A stretch of 5,194 nucleotides of DNA from Bacteroidota bacterium (GTDB lineage: Bacteria > Bacteroidota > Bacteroidia > UKL13-3), in contig RDYC01000375.1 in NCBI GenBank assembly GCA_004293295.1, positions 1 through 5,194 of the forward strand, in the 5' to 3' direction. A program made the translations under genes and the position numbers. The notes under the pieces were generated by a model that saw only the letters and a program-made list of their open reading frames with translations, had not been told where the DNA came from and ran no database searches. This document shows positions 1 to 5,194 of the stretch, piece after piece (the stretch's first letter is position 1; every line of letters starts with the position of its first letter).

Positions 1-501
1 TTTAACAAAGCCAAGTGGTTTAACCAACAATATGTAAGGCATACCAGCGATGCCATTCTTGCAGAAGCCCTAAAAAAGGATGTGGCTGCGCATGGATTAA
101 CTTTTAGCGATGAATACATTACAGCCGTTTGTGCTTTGATAAAAGAGAAAATCAGTTTTATTAAAGAGTTGTGGGAAATGGGAAGCTACTTTTTTATCGA
201 CCCGGTTTCGTATGATGAAACAGTAATTAGCAAACGTTGGAATGATAAAAGCCCATTGGTAATCCAAGATTTGATACAATTGGTTCGACCTGTTGAACAT
301 TTTGATGCTGCCGCTTTTGAAGCTTGTTATAACGAAGCCCTCACCAAAAATGGGGTAAGCAATAAGGAATTTCTTCAATTGCTGAGGGTTTGTTTAAGCG
401 GTGTGGCAGGCGGTCCTCCAATTTTTGATATGGCAGCCCTCTTTGGCAAAACGGTTACGCTAAATCGTTTGCAATTGGCTTTAGATAAAATCAACAAATA
501 G
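1..501 (+). CDS. gltX: Glutamyl-tRNA synthetase, C-terminal part (5' end outside the window)
   Basis: This cytoplasmic class I aminoacyl-tRNA synthetase charges tRNA-Glu with glutamate. The frame is open from base 1, so the gene starts upstream. The visible 166 residues are about the last third of a protein that usually has about 500. They open with FNKAKWFNQQY, the conserved segment just after the catalytic core (family form: F-N-x-x-K-x-x-W-x-N). They continue through the mostly helical anticodon-binding domain and end with the family's GPPIFDMAALFGKT...LNRLQLAL tail. The HIGH and KMSKS-type ATP-binding motifs would lie upstream and cannot be checked. An in-frame GTG at 82 is internal and is not the start. 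The stop codon is one base before the next ORF, which suggests co-transcription. The family assignment is strong. A discriminating versus non-discriminating enzyme cannot be told from this part. Confidence 0.93.
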   Translation, partial: FNKAKWFNQQYVRHTSDAILAEALKKDVAAHGLTFSDEYITAVCALIKEKISFIKELWEMGSYFFIDPVSYDETVISKRWNDKSPLVIQDLIQLVRPVEHFDAAAFEACYNEALTKNGVSNKEFLQLLRVCLSGVAGGPPIFDMAALFGKTVTLNRLQLALDKINK

Positions 502-502
502 C

Positions 503-1075
503 ATGAAATTTTTGGTTTCTGTTTTGCTTCTTGCTGTGCTTGCTTCTTGCAACCTCACCAAGTTTGATCGCTTTCCCGGGGAAGAGCAACAGGCTTTTCC
601 AACGGCCATGCAAGGCAATTACCAATTTGTGTTGCCAAAAGGTTTTAACATGTTTAACAAAGCCAAACCTGGCGATACCATTTTGCTGCAAATAGGCGCA
701 GATTTTACCTCTGACTTTATGGATAATAATACTCTCAGAAAATTGGATTCTACTTACGTGTTATCGTTGGTAAATAATGCACATTATGTACTTTCAGTAA
801 AAGATAAAACGTATGCTGATTACTGGAATTGTTATGTACTGGCGTTGCAAAAGGATTACCTTAAACTTTATCCGGTTACTGAAATGCAGGATAAAAAGGT
901 GCAAAAAAGGTACTTCAATGCCCATTTTGTTGCATTAAAAAACGAAACCGATAGTGTGTTTGCCTACACACAAAAAGATTCTGCTTTTGCACGTTATTTC
1001 GAAAGAGAGATTAAGCCCGTTGGAGGATTTAAGTTCACAAAACTAACACCCGGCAAACTTCCTGTAAAAAAATAA
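503..1075 (+). CDS. Small predicted lipoprotein of unknown function
   Basis: I do not recognise this 190-residue protein. Its N-terminus is a clear lipoprotein signal: Met-Lys, a hydrophobic stretch (residues 3-14) and the lipobox L13-A14-S15-C16. Signal peptidase II should cleave before Cys16, leaving a lipidated protein of about 175 residues anchored in the inner or outer membrane. No acidic surface-export signal is obvious right after the cysteine (C-N-L-T-K). The mature part looks globular and rich in Tyr, Phe and Lys, with no further membrane segment. Its start, with FPTAMQGNYQF at residues 32-42, faintly recalls small beta-barrel (lipocalin-like) proteins, but this is too weak to use as a function. 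The ATG fits the signal peptide exactly and lies one base after the gltX stop, with no Shine-Dalgarno. Translation is probably coupled to gltX. A functional link to tRNA charging is not implied. Confidence 0.8.
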   Translation: MKFLVSVLLLAVLASCNLTKFDRFPGEEQQAFPTAMQGNYQFVLPKGFNMFNKAKPGDTILLQIGADFTSDFMDNNTLRKLDSTYVLSLVNNAHYVLSVKDKTYADYWNCYVLALQKDYLKLYPVTEMQDKKVQKRYFNAHFVALKNETDSVFAYTQKDSAFARYFEREIKPVGGFKFTKLTPGKLPVKK

Positions 1076-1304
1076 GTTTAACCCTGCCATCGTGGCTTAA
1101 TCGGTTATCCTGTAAAACAGGCTTATATTGCTAATAATTGCCTTACAACATATTTAGCCACTTCTTTTGGCATTTAACGGGGCTTCACCTCTCGTTTTGC
1201 ATAATAGTTGTGAATAACTTATTTCCATTTTGCCTGTTTAACTTTTTATTGTTGCACTGCAAAATTCAATCTATAATTAAGAACTTAAAAATTAACACCA
1301 CCGA
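1076..1304. other. 229-base intergenic gap upstream of the enoyl-CoA hydratase
   Basis: I see no convincing coding frame, tRNA or repeat array here. A short hairpin lies at 1109-1121 (CCTGT, AAA loop, ACAGG), but no T-run follows it, so it is a poor intrinsic terminator for the gltX-lipoprotein pair. The hexamer GGCTTA occurs twice nearby (1094-1099 and 1120-1125), probably by chance. The last 80 bases are very AT-rich and hold the most likely promoter and the A-rich leader (around 1279-1296) of the downstream gene. Confidence 0.6.
1249..1277 (+). promoter_or_regulatory. Candidate promoter for the enoyl-CoA hydratase gene
   Basis: TTGTTG at 1249-1254 is followed after 17 bases by TATAAT at 1272-1277, which ends 27 bases before the ATG at 1305. 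This is the general sigma-70 layout. Bacteroidota promoters more often follow TTTG and TAnnTTTG. The nearest such match, TATTGTTG at 1247-1254 with TTTG at 1229-1232, has a spacer of only 14 bases. A promoter is expected here because the gap is long and the downstream gene is unrelated to the lipoprotein. The exact boxes are uncertain. Confidence 0.3.
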
Positions 1305-2096
1305 ATGACAACTAATGCTATGAGTCAAAACATTTCAACTAGAATTGAGCAAAGTATCCTTTATATCACCATCACCAGGGAGAATAAATTAAACGCCCTA
1401 AACATTCAAACCCTAAAAGACATTAAAGAGGCGGTATTGGCCATTTACGACAACCATGAAGTTAAAGGCGTAATTTTAACCGGAGCGGGCCAAAAAGCTT
1501 TTGCTGCCGGTGCTGATATTAGTGAGTTTGCCAACTTTAATGTGGAAGAAGGCACACGCATGAGTGCCGAAGGACATGCTGTGCTAAACGCCATTGAAAA
1601 ATGCCCTAAACCTGTTATTGCTGCCGTTAATGGTTTTGCATTGGGTGGTGGTAATGAGTTGGCCATGGCTTGCCATATTCGTGTAGCAGCCGAAAACGCC
1701 AAATTTGGACAGCCAGAAGTAAATCTCGGAATTACTCCCGGTTACGCAGGCACACAACGTTTGGCCCAATTAATTGGTAAAGGCCGTGCACTGGAGTTTT
1801 TAATGACCGCTGATATTATGAATGCACAAGACGCTTACCGCATGGGATTGGTAAATCATATTGTACCTCAAGACCAGCTTATCAGCAAGTGTGAAGATAT
1901 TTTATCAAAAATTAAAAACAAATCACCTCTTGCCATTGCTTCAGTTATCCGTTGTGTAAATGCACATTACGAGAAAAAACTTGATGGAAATAACGTAGAA
2001 ATTAATGAGTTTGGAAACTTCTTTGGCTCGGAAGACTTTAAAGAAGGTACGCAAGCATTTATGGAAAAACGTGCCGCTGATTTTAAAGGAAAATAA
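1305..2096 (+). CDS. Enoyl-CoA hydratase (crotonase superfamily)
   Basis: The likely reaction is the reversible addition of water to trans-2-enoyl-CoA (crotonyl-CoA type) to give (S)-3-hydroxyacyl-CoA, in fatty-acid beta-oxidation or short-chain acyl-CoA metabolism in the cytoplasm. The 263-residue length matches stand-alone hydratases. Motifs in order are the N-terminal beta strands with ENKLNALN (26-33), the CoA and oxyanion-hole segment KAFAAGADI (64-72), and GFALGGGNEL (110-119) with the first catalytic Glu at 118. AKFGQPEVNLGITPGYAGTQRL (132-153) follows, with the second Glu at 138. The two Glu are 20 residues apart, as in mammalian crotonase (144 and 164), so this is probably a true hydratase and not an isomerase or hydrolase. 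The C-terminal EGTQAFMEKRAADF is typical. A second ATG at 1320 (MSQNISTRIE) is an equally good start; neither has a Shine-Dalgarno. The chain-length preference cannot be read. The gene stands alone, with a likely terminator 18 bases downstream. Confidence 0.9.
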   Translation: MTTNAMSQNISTRIEQSILYITITRENKLNALNIQTLKDIKEAVLAIYDNHEVKGVILTGAGQKAFAAGADISEFANFNVEEGTRMSAEGHAVLNAIEKCPKPVIAAVNGFALGGGNELAMACHIRVAAENAKFGQPEVNLGITPGYAGTQRLAQLIGKGRALEFLMTADIMNAQDAYRMGLVNHIVPQDQLISKCEDILSKIKNKSPLAIASVIRCVNAHYEKKLDGNNVEINEFGNFFGSEDFKEGTQAFMEKRAADFKGK

Positions 2097-2114
2097 CTAA
2101 GAAATGAGTTTTAG

Positions 2115-2148
2115 AAATCGGTTATTGCTGAAAGGTAATAACCGATTT
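2115..2148. terminator. Hairpin terminator between convergent genes
   Basis: A perfect 12-bp inverted repeat has arms AAATCGGTTATT (2115-2126) and AATAACCGATTT (2137-2148) and a 10-base loop. It lies 18 bases after the hydratase stop and 14 bases before the end of the oppositely directed SDR gene. On the + strand the right arm runs into TTTTGCTTT, a weak but usable U-tract. On the - strand the exit tract is only three T, so termination of the SDR transcript may be less efficient. Confidence 0.75.
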
Positions 2149-2162
2149 TGCTTTAAGAACGG

Positions 2163-3035
2163 TTACGAAAGTCCTGTCCACTTTTTGCTTTGCTCGTAAA
2201 TTTGTTTCAAATAATCCTTTTCGTTTAGGATGCTATTTGGTAAACGTTGTTGCTTATTGAACCAATAGGTGCCACTCTCAAAAGTTGGCTCTTCAATGAG
2301 GTGCACAAATGTTTCAGTGGCCTTTTTTGCGCTTTTAACCAAACCAATTGCCATGGCTAAAGCAACAAATGGAAAAGATGCTATTTTAAACCATTCACCA
2401 TAATTTCTATTTAACAAGTTGGTATTTACAACACCCGGGTGAACGCTGGCGAATAATATATTGGGAAACAGTTCGGCCATGTGCTTGCTCATGGCCATTT
2501 GCGTAAATTTACTTTCGCGGTAACTCAATAAGCCATCATAAGCACTTTCTTTAATTACTGCAGTAGCCATCCATTTATCCAACTGATTAATAGTGGCCTT
2601 TTCTGCACTTATTGAGGTGTTAAAAATAACTTTTGCTCCGGCACTGTTAGTTAAACTTGGCATTAACAGATGAACCAATAAAAACTGGCTCAGGTAATTT
2701 ACCTGAAATTGTTGCTCAAATTTTTGTTGCGTTACTAAATAAGAAGTATCTCTAACACCTGCATTACAAATAACCACATCAACGGTTTGATACAAGTTAA
2801 TCACTTGGTGTGCCGCTTGCCTTACAGAATGTAAGTTATTAAGGTTAATCCCGATAAAGTCTACTTTACCTAATCCAAAGGCTTTATTGTTTTTGCTTAG
2901 GTTTTCAATAAGTGCTTTATTGTTCGGGTTATCTCTGCACAAAGCAACCACATGATTGCCCTTTTGAGTAAGCACTTTAGTAAGCGCTAGGCCAATTCCG
3001 CTGTTAGCACCTGTAATAACAATTGTTTTCCCCAT
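2163..3035 (-). CDS. SDR-family NAD(P)-dependent oxidoreductase, retinol-dehydrogenase-like
   Basis: This classical-type short-chain dehydrogenase of 290 residues has a Rossmann fold. Visible motifs are the cofactor loop TGANSGIG (8-15), NAG at 91-93, the structural Asn113 (QVNYLSQF), a candidate catalytic serine at 141 (or 143) in FNTSIS, YRESK (Y172, K176) and HPGVVNT (199-205). Arg34 in ALCRDN, just after the second beta strand, suggests a preference for NADP(H). The roughly 30-residue gap between the serine and tyrosine, and the ANSGIG and CRD signatures, place it near retinol-dehydrogenase or protochlorophyllide-reductase-like SDRs. Residues 218-233 are hydrophobic and could touch the membrane or shape the substrate pocket. 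The real substrate is unknown, and 'retinol' is only a family name. It lies 62 bases downstream of menB on the same strand. No SDR step is part of the known MenD-MenB route, so a role in quinone or lipid metabolism is only a guess. Confidence 0.87.
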   Translation of the reverse strand: MGKTIVITGANSGIGLALTKVLTQKGNHVVALCRDNPNNKALIENLSKNNKAFGLGKVDFIGINLNNLHSVRQAAHQVINLYQTVDVVICNAGVRDTSYLVTQQKFEQQFQVNYLSQFLLVHLLMPSLTNSAGAKVIFNTSISAEKATINQLDKWMATAVIKESAYDGLLSYRESKFTQMAMSKHMAELFPNILFASVHPGVVNTNLLNRNYGEWFKIASFPFVALAMAIGLVKSAKKATETFVHLIEEPTFESGTYWFNKQQRLPNSILNEKDYLKQIYEQSKKWTGLS

Positions 3036-3075
3036 AACTAAATCTTCTAACCCCTTGGCTATTAAAAGTTATCTG

Positions 3076-3083
3076 CAAATATA
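3076..3083 (-). promoter_or_regulatory. Candidate Bacteroidota -7 element upstream of the SDR gene
   Basis: Read on the - strand, this is TATATTTG, an exact match to the Bacteroidota sigma-factor -7 consensus TAnnTTTG. It lies about 40 bases before the SDR ATG, giving a plausible leader of around 35 bases. No good TTTG -33 box is seen 19-21 bases further upstream, so the site is supported only by the -7 match and its position. If real, the SDR can be transcribed separately from menDB. Confidence 0.4.
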
Positions 3084-3097
3084 AACAACTTATTGTG

Positions 3098-3922
3098 TTA
3101 TGGGAATTTAGGAAATTTTTTAAAGTCGGGTTTGCGTTTTTCTAAAAAGGAGTTTTTACCTTCTTTTGCCTCATCACTTAAGTAGTAAAGCAAGGTGCTG
3201 TTTCCGGCCAATTCTTGAATACCTGCCTGTCCGTCAAGCTCGGCATTAAATGCGCTTTTTAACATGCGTAACGCTATTGGGCTCTTCTCCATTATTTTTC
3301 TGCACCAATTCACGGTTTCTTCTTCCAGCATTTCTAACGGAACTACTTTATTTACCAAACCCATATCCAGTGCTTCCTGAGCATTGTATTGGTCGCATAA
3401 AAACCAAATTTCCCTGGCCTTTTTCTGCCCCACAATACGTGCAAGGTAACCAGCACCAAACCCGCCATCAAAACTACCCACTTTAGGACCTGTTTGCCCG
3501 AACTTGGCATTTTCGGCAGCTATGGTTAAATCACAAATTACATGCAACACATGCCCACCGCCTATTGCCCAACCGGCTACCATGGCAATTACCGGTTTCG
3601 GAATCCTGCGAATCTGCATTTGCAAATCCAATACATTTAAACGTGGTACACCATCATCTCCTACATAACCACCATGCCCCCTTACACTTTGGTCGCCACC
3701 GCTGCAAAAAGCTTGTCCACCTTCACCGGTTAATATCACGCAATAAACTTGTTCATCTTGTCTGGCCATTTCCATGGCCTCACTCATTTCTTTTACGGTT
3801 AACGGTGTAAAAGCGTTGTGTTTGTGCGGCCTATTGATGCTTATTTTTGCTATCCCATCCAAAAAGGAAAACTTAATCTCCTTGTACTCTTTAATTGTTT
3901 GCCAGTTAAATTTACTTTCCAT
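3098..3922 (-). CDS. menB: 1,4-dihydroxy-2-naphthoyl-CoA synthase (naphthoate synthase)
   Basis: MenB closes the second ring of the menaquinone head group: it converts o-succinylbenzoyl-CoA to 1,4-dihydroxy-2-naphthoyl-CoA in the cytoplasm by a Dieckmann-type condensation. The 274 residues cover the whole family length. Diagnostic segments are NRPHKHNAF (30-38), FCSGGDQ (72-78), the flexible loop around 80-95, GWAIGGGHVLHVICDL (117-132), FGQTGPKVGSFDGGFGAGY (141-159), GQKKAREIWFL (165-175) and the tail EGKNSFLEKRKPDF (254-267). Asp152 matches the catalytic Asp163 of E. coli MenB, and Tyr247 by position matches Tyr258. Gly145 in QTGPK marks the bicarbonate-dependent class; the other class has Asp here. 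Val125 replaces the first crotonase glutamate, as expected for MenB and unlike a hydratase. The ATG lies one base after the menD stop, so translation is probably coupled. Together with menD it forms part of a menaquinone operon. Confidence 0.97.
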   Translation of the reverse strand: MESKFNWQTIKEYKEIKFSFLDGIAKISINRPHKHNAFTPLTVKEMSEAMEMARQDEQVYCVILTGEGGQAFCSGGDQSVRGHGGYVGDDGVPRLNVLDLQMQIRRIPKPVIAMVAGWAIGGGHVLHVICDLTIAAENAKFGQTGPKVGSFDGGFGAGYLARIVGQKKAREIWFLCDQYNAQEALDMGLVNKVVPLEMLEEETVNWCRKIMEKSPIALRMLKSAFNAELDGQAGIQELAGNSTLLYYLSDEAKEGKNSFLEKRKPDFKKFPKFP

Positions 3923-3923
3923 G

Positions 3924-5194
3924 TTATATTGAAATTTTTTTAAAATTTTTAAATGCTTGTGCGTTTTCTTCCATGTTAAACCTTAATTCCAATAAGGCCG
4001 CTTTACCCAACGGGTTAAAAAAACCATTTAACACCGATTGAAGTTTATCATTACTGTCGCAAAAGTAATATTCTAATCCACTTACTTGCGCTATACCTTT
4101 AATATTTTGCTGATGGGGTGTGGTAAATAACGGGGTAAGTTTTTTAACAGATGTTGGCCCATCAATTAAACTAAAAATGCCACCACCATTGTTATTCAAC
4201 ACAATAATACGCAGGTTATTAGGCAGTGTTTGTTGCCACAATGCATTTTTATCATACAAAAACGCCAAGTCTCCGGTAAGTAATATGGTTGGTCTTTGGT
4301 TAACCAATGCAGCTCCAACGGCTGTGCTGGTGCATCCGTCAATACCACTTGCTCCTCTGTTTGCATTTACCAATACACTAGGAGGTAGCTTTCCCGATAG
4401 GCTTGCATAACGCACCACACTGCTATTGGCCAAATGCAATTGTGCCGCATCAGGTAATTGTTTCAATATTTTAGCCGTTGCCTGCAATTCATTCCAAGCA
4501 GATTGTTGAATAAATGAGTCAATTTTTGTTGATAGTTGATTTGCATGTTGCAGCCATTGCGCCCGAAAGTTACTTTGGTTGTGCGGTGCTAAATGAGCCA
4601 AATTCCTCAATACTTCGTGTGCAGGTGCTTCAATAACTCCAGTTAAATTGCCATAAGTATCAATATGTTCAGGTTCTGATTTTATGCGAATATGTGTGGC
4701 TGGTTTTTGCGTTTTTAACCAATTCTTCAAACTTTTTGATAACACCGAGCCACCCATGCTTAATATTAAATCGGGATTCAAATTGTTTAAAGCACCGGGA
4801 TTCAAACTGCTTATTAGCTGATCAAAATATGGGGTAGTGTTGCAAGGATGCTGGTTACTGGCCACATCAGCGAAAACAACCACACCTGATTGTTCTCTCA
4901 ATTTCAGTAGTGGTGTAATTAAGTCAGCGTTTATAGGCCCTTCGCCAATAATAACTAACCTCCTTTTAGCTTCTAGCCACGCCTTATTCAAGCCAACCTG
5001 TTGGTTGTAAGCATTGTTTTTGGGCTTTTTAACCGATTTAATCCAATTGGTAACTTTTTGCTCCAATGCCACATCAACCTCTATGGTTTGGTTGCCTGAG
5101 TATAATGGCTCATCAAGCGGAATATTAAAATGTGCCACACCTTTAGTTTGTTCAGTAATTAACCGAAGGGCTGCTGCCATTTGTATGGCGAGGC
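3924..5194 (-). CDS. menD: SEPHCHC synthase, C-terminal about three quarters (5' end outside the window)
   Basis: MenD is a thiamine-diphosphate enzyme. It adds the succinic semialdehyde unit from 2-oxoglutarate to isochorismate, giving SEPHCHC, the first committed step of classical menaquinone synthesis. The frame stays open to the window edge (LAIQMAAALRL), so the ATG at 5180 is internal. About 420 of the usual 550-570 residues are present, and the N-terminal pyrimidine-binding domain is mostly missing. Numbering from that internal Met: the end of domain 1 with GVAHFNIPLDEPLY (14-27), the central domain from about 65 to 195, then the cofactor domain. The last has NSSVVR (252-257, a substrate-contact segment in E. 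coli MenD), NRGASGIDG (274-282), and the ThDP/Mg motif from GDL (303-305) to NNNGGGIF (329-336). These match E. coli MenD closely and rule out acetolactate synthase. The A/T-rich 3' end encodes a lysine-rich tail, and the stop is one base before menB. Confidence 0.95.
   Translation of the reverse strand, partial: LAIQMAAALRLITEQTKGVAHFNIPLDEPLYSGNQTIEVDVALEQKVTNWIKSVKKPKNNAYNQQVGLNKAWLEAKRRLVIIGEGPINADLITPLLKLREQSGVVVFADVASNQHPCNTTPYFDQLISSLNPGALNNLNPDLILSMGGSVLSKSLKNWLKTQKPATHIRIKSEPEHIDTYGNLTGVIEAPAHEVLRNLAHLAPHNQSNFRAQWLQHANQLSTKIDSFIQQSAWNELQATAKILKQLPDAAQLHLANSSVVRYASLSGKLPPSVLVNANRGASGIDGCTSTAVGAALVNQRPTILLTGDLAFLYDKNALWQQTLPNNLRIIVLNNNGGGIFSLIDGPTSVKKLTPLFTTPHQQNIKGIAQVSGLEYYFCDSNDKLQSVLNGFFNPLGKAALLELRFNMEENAQAFKNFKKISI

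Noticed and set aside
97..378. Antisense and out-of-frame ORFs (97-378, 491-691, 1445-1702, 1584-1769, 3250-3486, 3565-3810, 4120-4410)
   Set aside because: All lie almost entirely over confidently assigned genes, have low-complexity or unconvincing translations, and show no conserved motif. They are shadows of the real frames.
82..501. A separate gene starting at the GTG at 82
   Set aside because: The frame is open to base 1, and the residues before the GTG (FNKAKWFNQQY) are conserved GltX sequence, so the GTG is internal.
653..666. A 14-base repeat of the first bases of the window (1-14) inside the lipoprotein gene, encoding FNKA in both
   Set aside because: It is short, AT-rich, has no flanking similarity, and in gltX it is part of a conserved family motif. 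Chance is the simplest explanation.
1674..1682. His in place of the usual Asp in the hydratase segment ACHIR (family form CDIR)
   Set aside because: To my recollection this variant is common in Bacteroidota enoyl-CoA hydratases, and it lies outside the two catalytic glutamates, so it is not a sign of altered function.
3924..3960. A/T-rich palindromic stretch at the end of menD as a terminator
   Set aside because: It lies inside the coding sequence, consists of simple A/T runs encoding lysine, phenylalanine and isoleucine codons, and menB starts one base after the stop, so termination there would be counterproductive.
3924..5180. A complete MenD starting at the ATG at 5180
   Set aside because: The frame continues to the window edge with MenD-like sequence, and the visible part lacks the N-terminal cofactor-binding domain. 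The gene is simply cut by the window.
1..5194. CRISPR arrays, insertion sequences, phage genes, tRNA or rRNA genes, toxin-antitoxin pairs
   Set aside because: None is visible. There are no regularly spaced repeats, no transposase or integrase motifs, no cloverleaf-like sequence, and the genes are tightly packed housekeeping or metabolic types.

Overview
The window reads as ordinary chromosomal DNA from a Bacteroidota bacterium. Three things support this. The sequence is AT-rich (roughly 40% G+C by eye). The starts lack Shine-Dalgarno sequences and have A/T-rich leaders instead. One intergenic region holds an exact match to the Bacteroidota -7 promoter element TAnnTTTG. Genus and species cannot be named from what is visible.

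Left part, + strand. The window opens inside the C-terminal, tRNA-anticodon-binding half of glutamyl-tRNA synthetase (gltX). One base after its stop comes a small lipoprotein of unknown function. A 229-base gap follows, which probably holds the promoter of the next gene. That gene is a complete crotonase-family enoyl-CoA hydratase with both catalytic glutamates.

Centre. A perfect 12-bp inverted repeat lies between the stops of two convergent genes and is best read as a shared terminator.

Right part, - strand, in transcription order. The C-terminal three quarters of menD (SEPHCHC synthase) runs off the right edge. It is followed after one base by menB (1,4-dihydroxy-2-naphthoyl-CoA synthase), and after a further 62 bases by a retinol-dehydrogenase-like short-chain dehydrogenase (SDR). 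MenD and MenB act in classical (o-succinylbenzoate) menaquinone biosynthesis, so the organism very likely uses menaquinone in respiration. The SDR may be read through from menDB or driven by its own promoter, and its substrate is unknown.

I looked for an undescribed system and found none. There are no CRISPR repeats, transposases, tRNA or rRNA genes, phage genes or toxin-antitoxin pairs. The least explained items are the small lipoprotein behind gltX, the SDR behind menDB, and the gap at 1076-1304.
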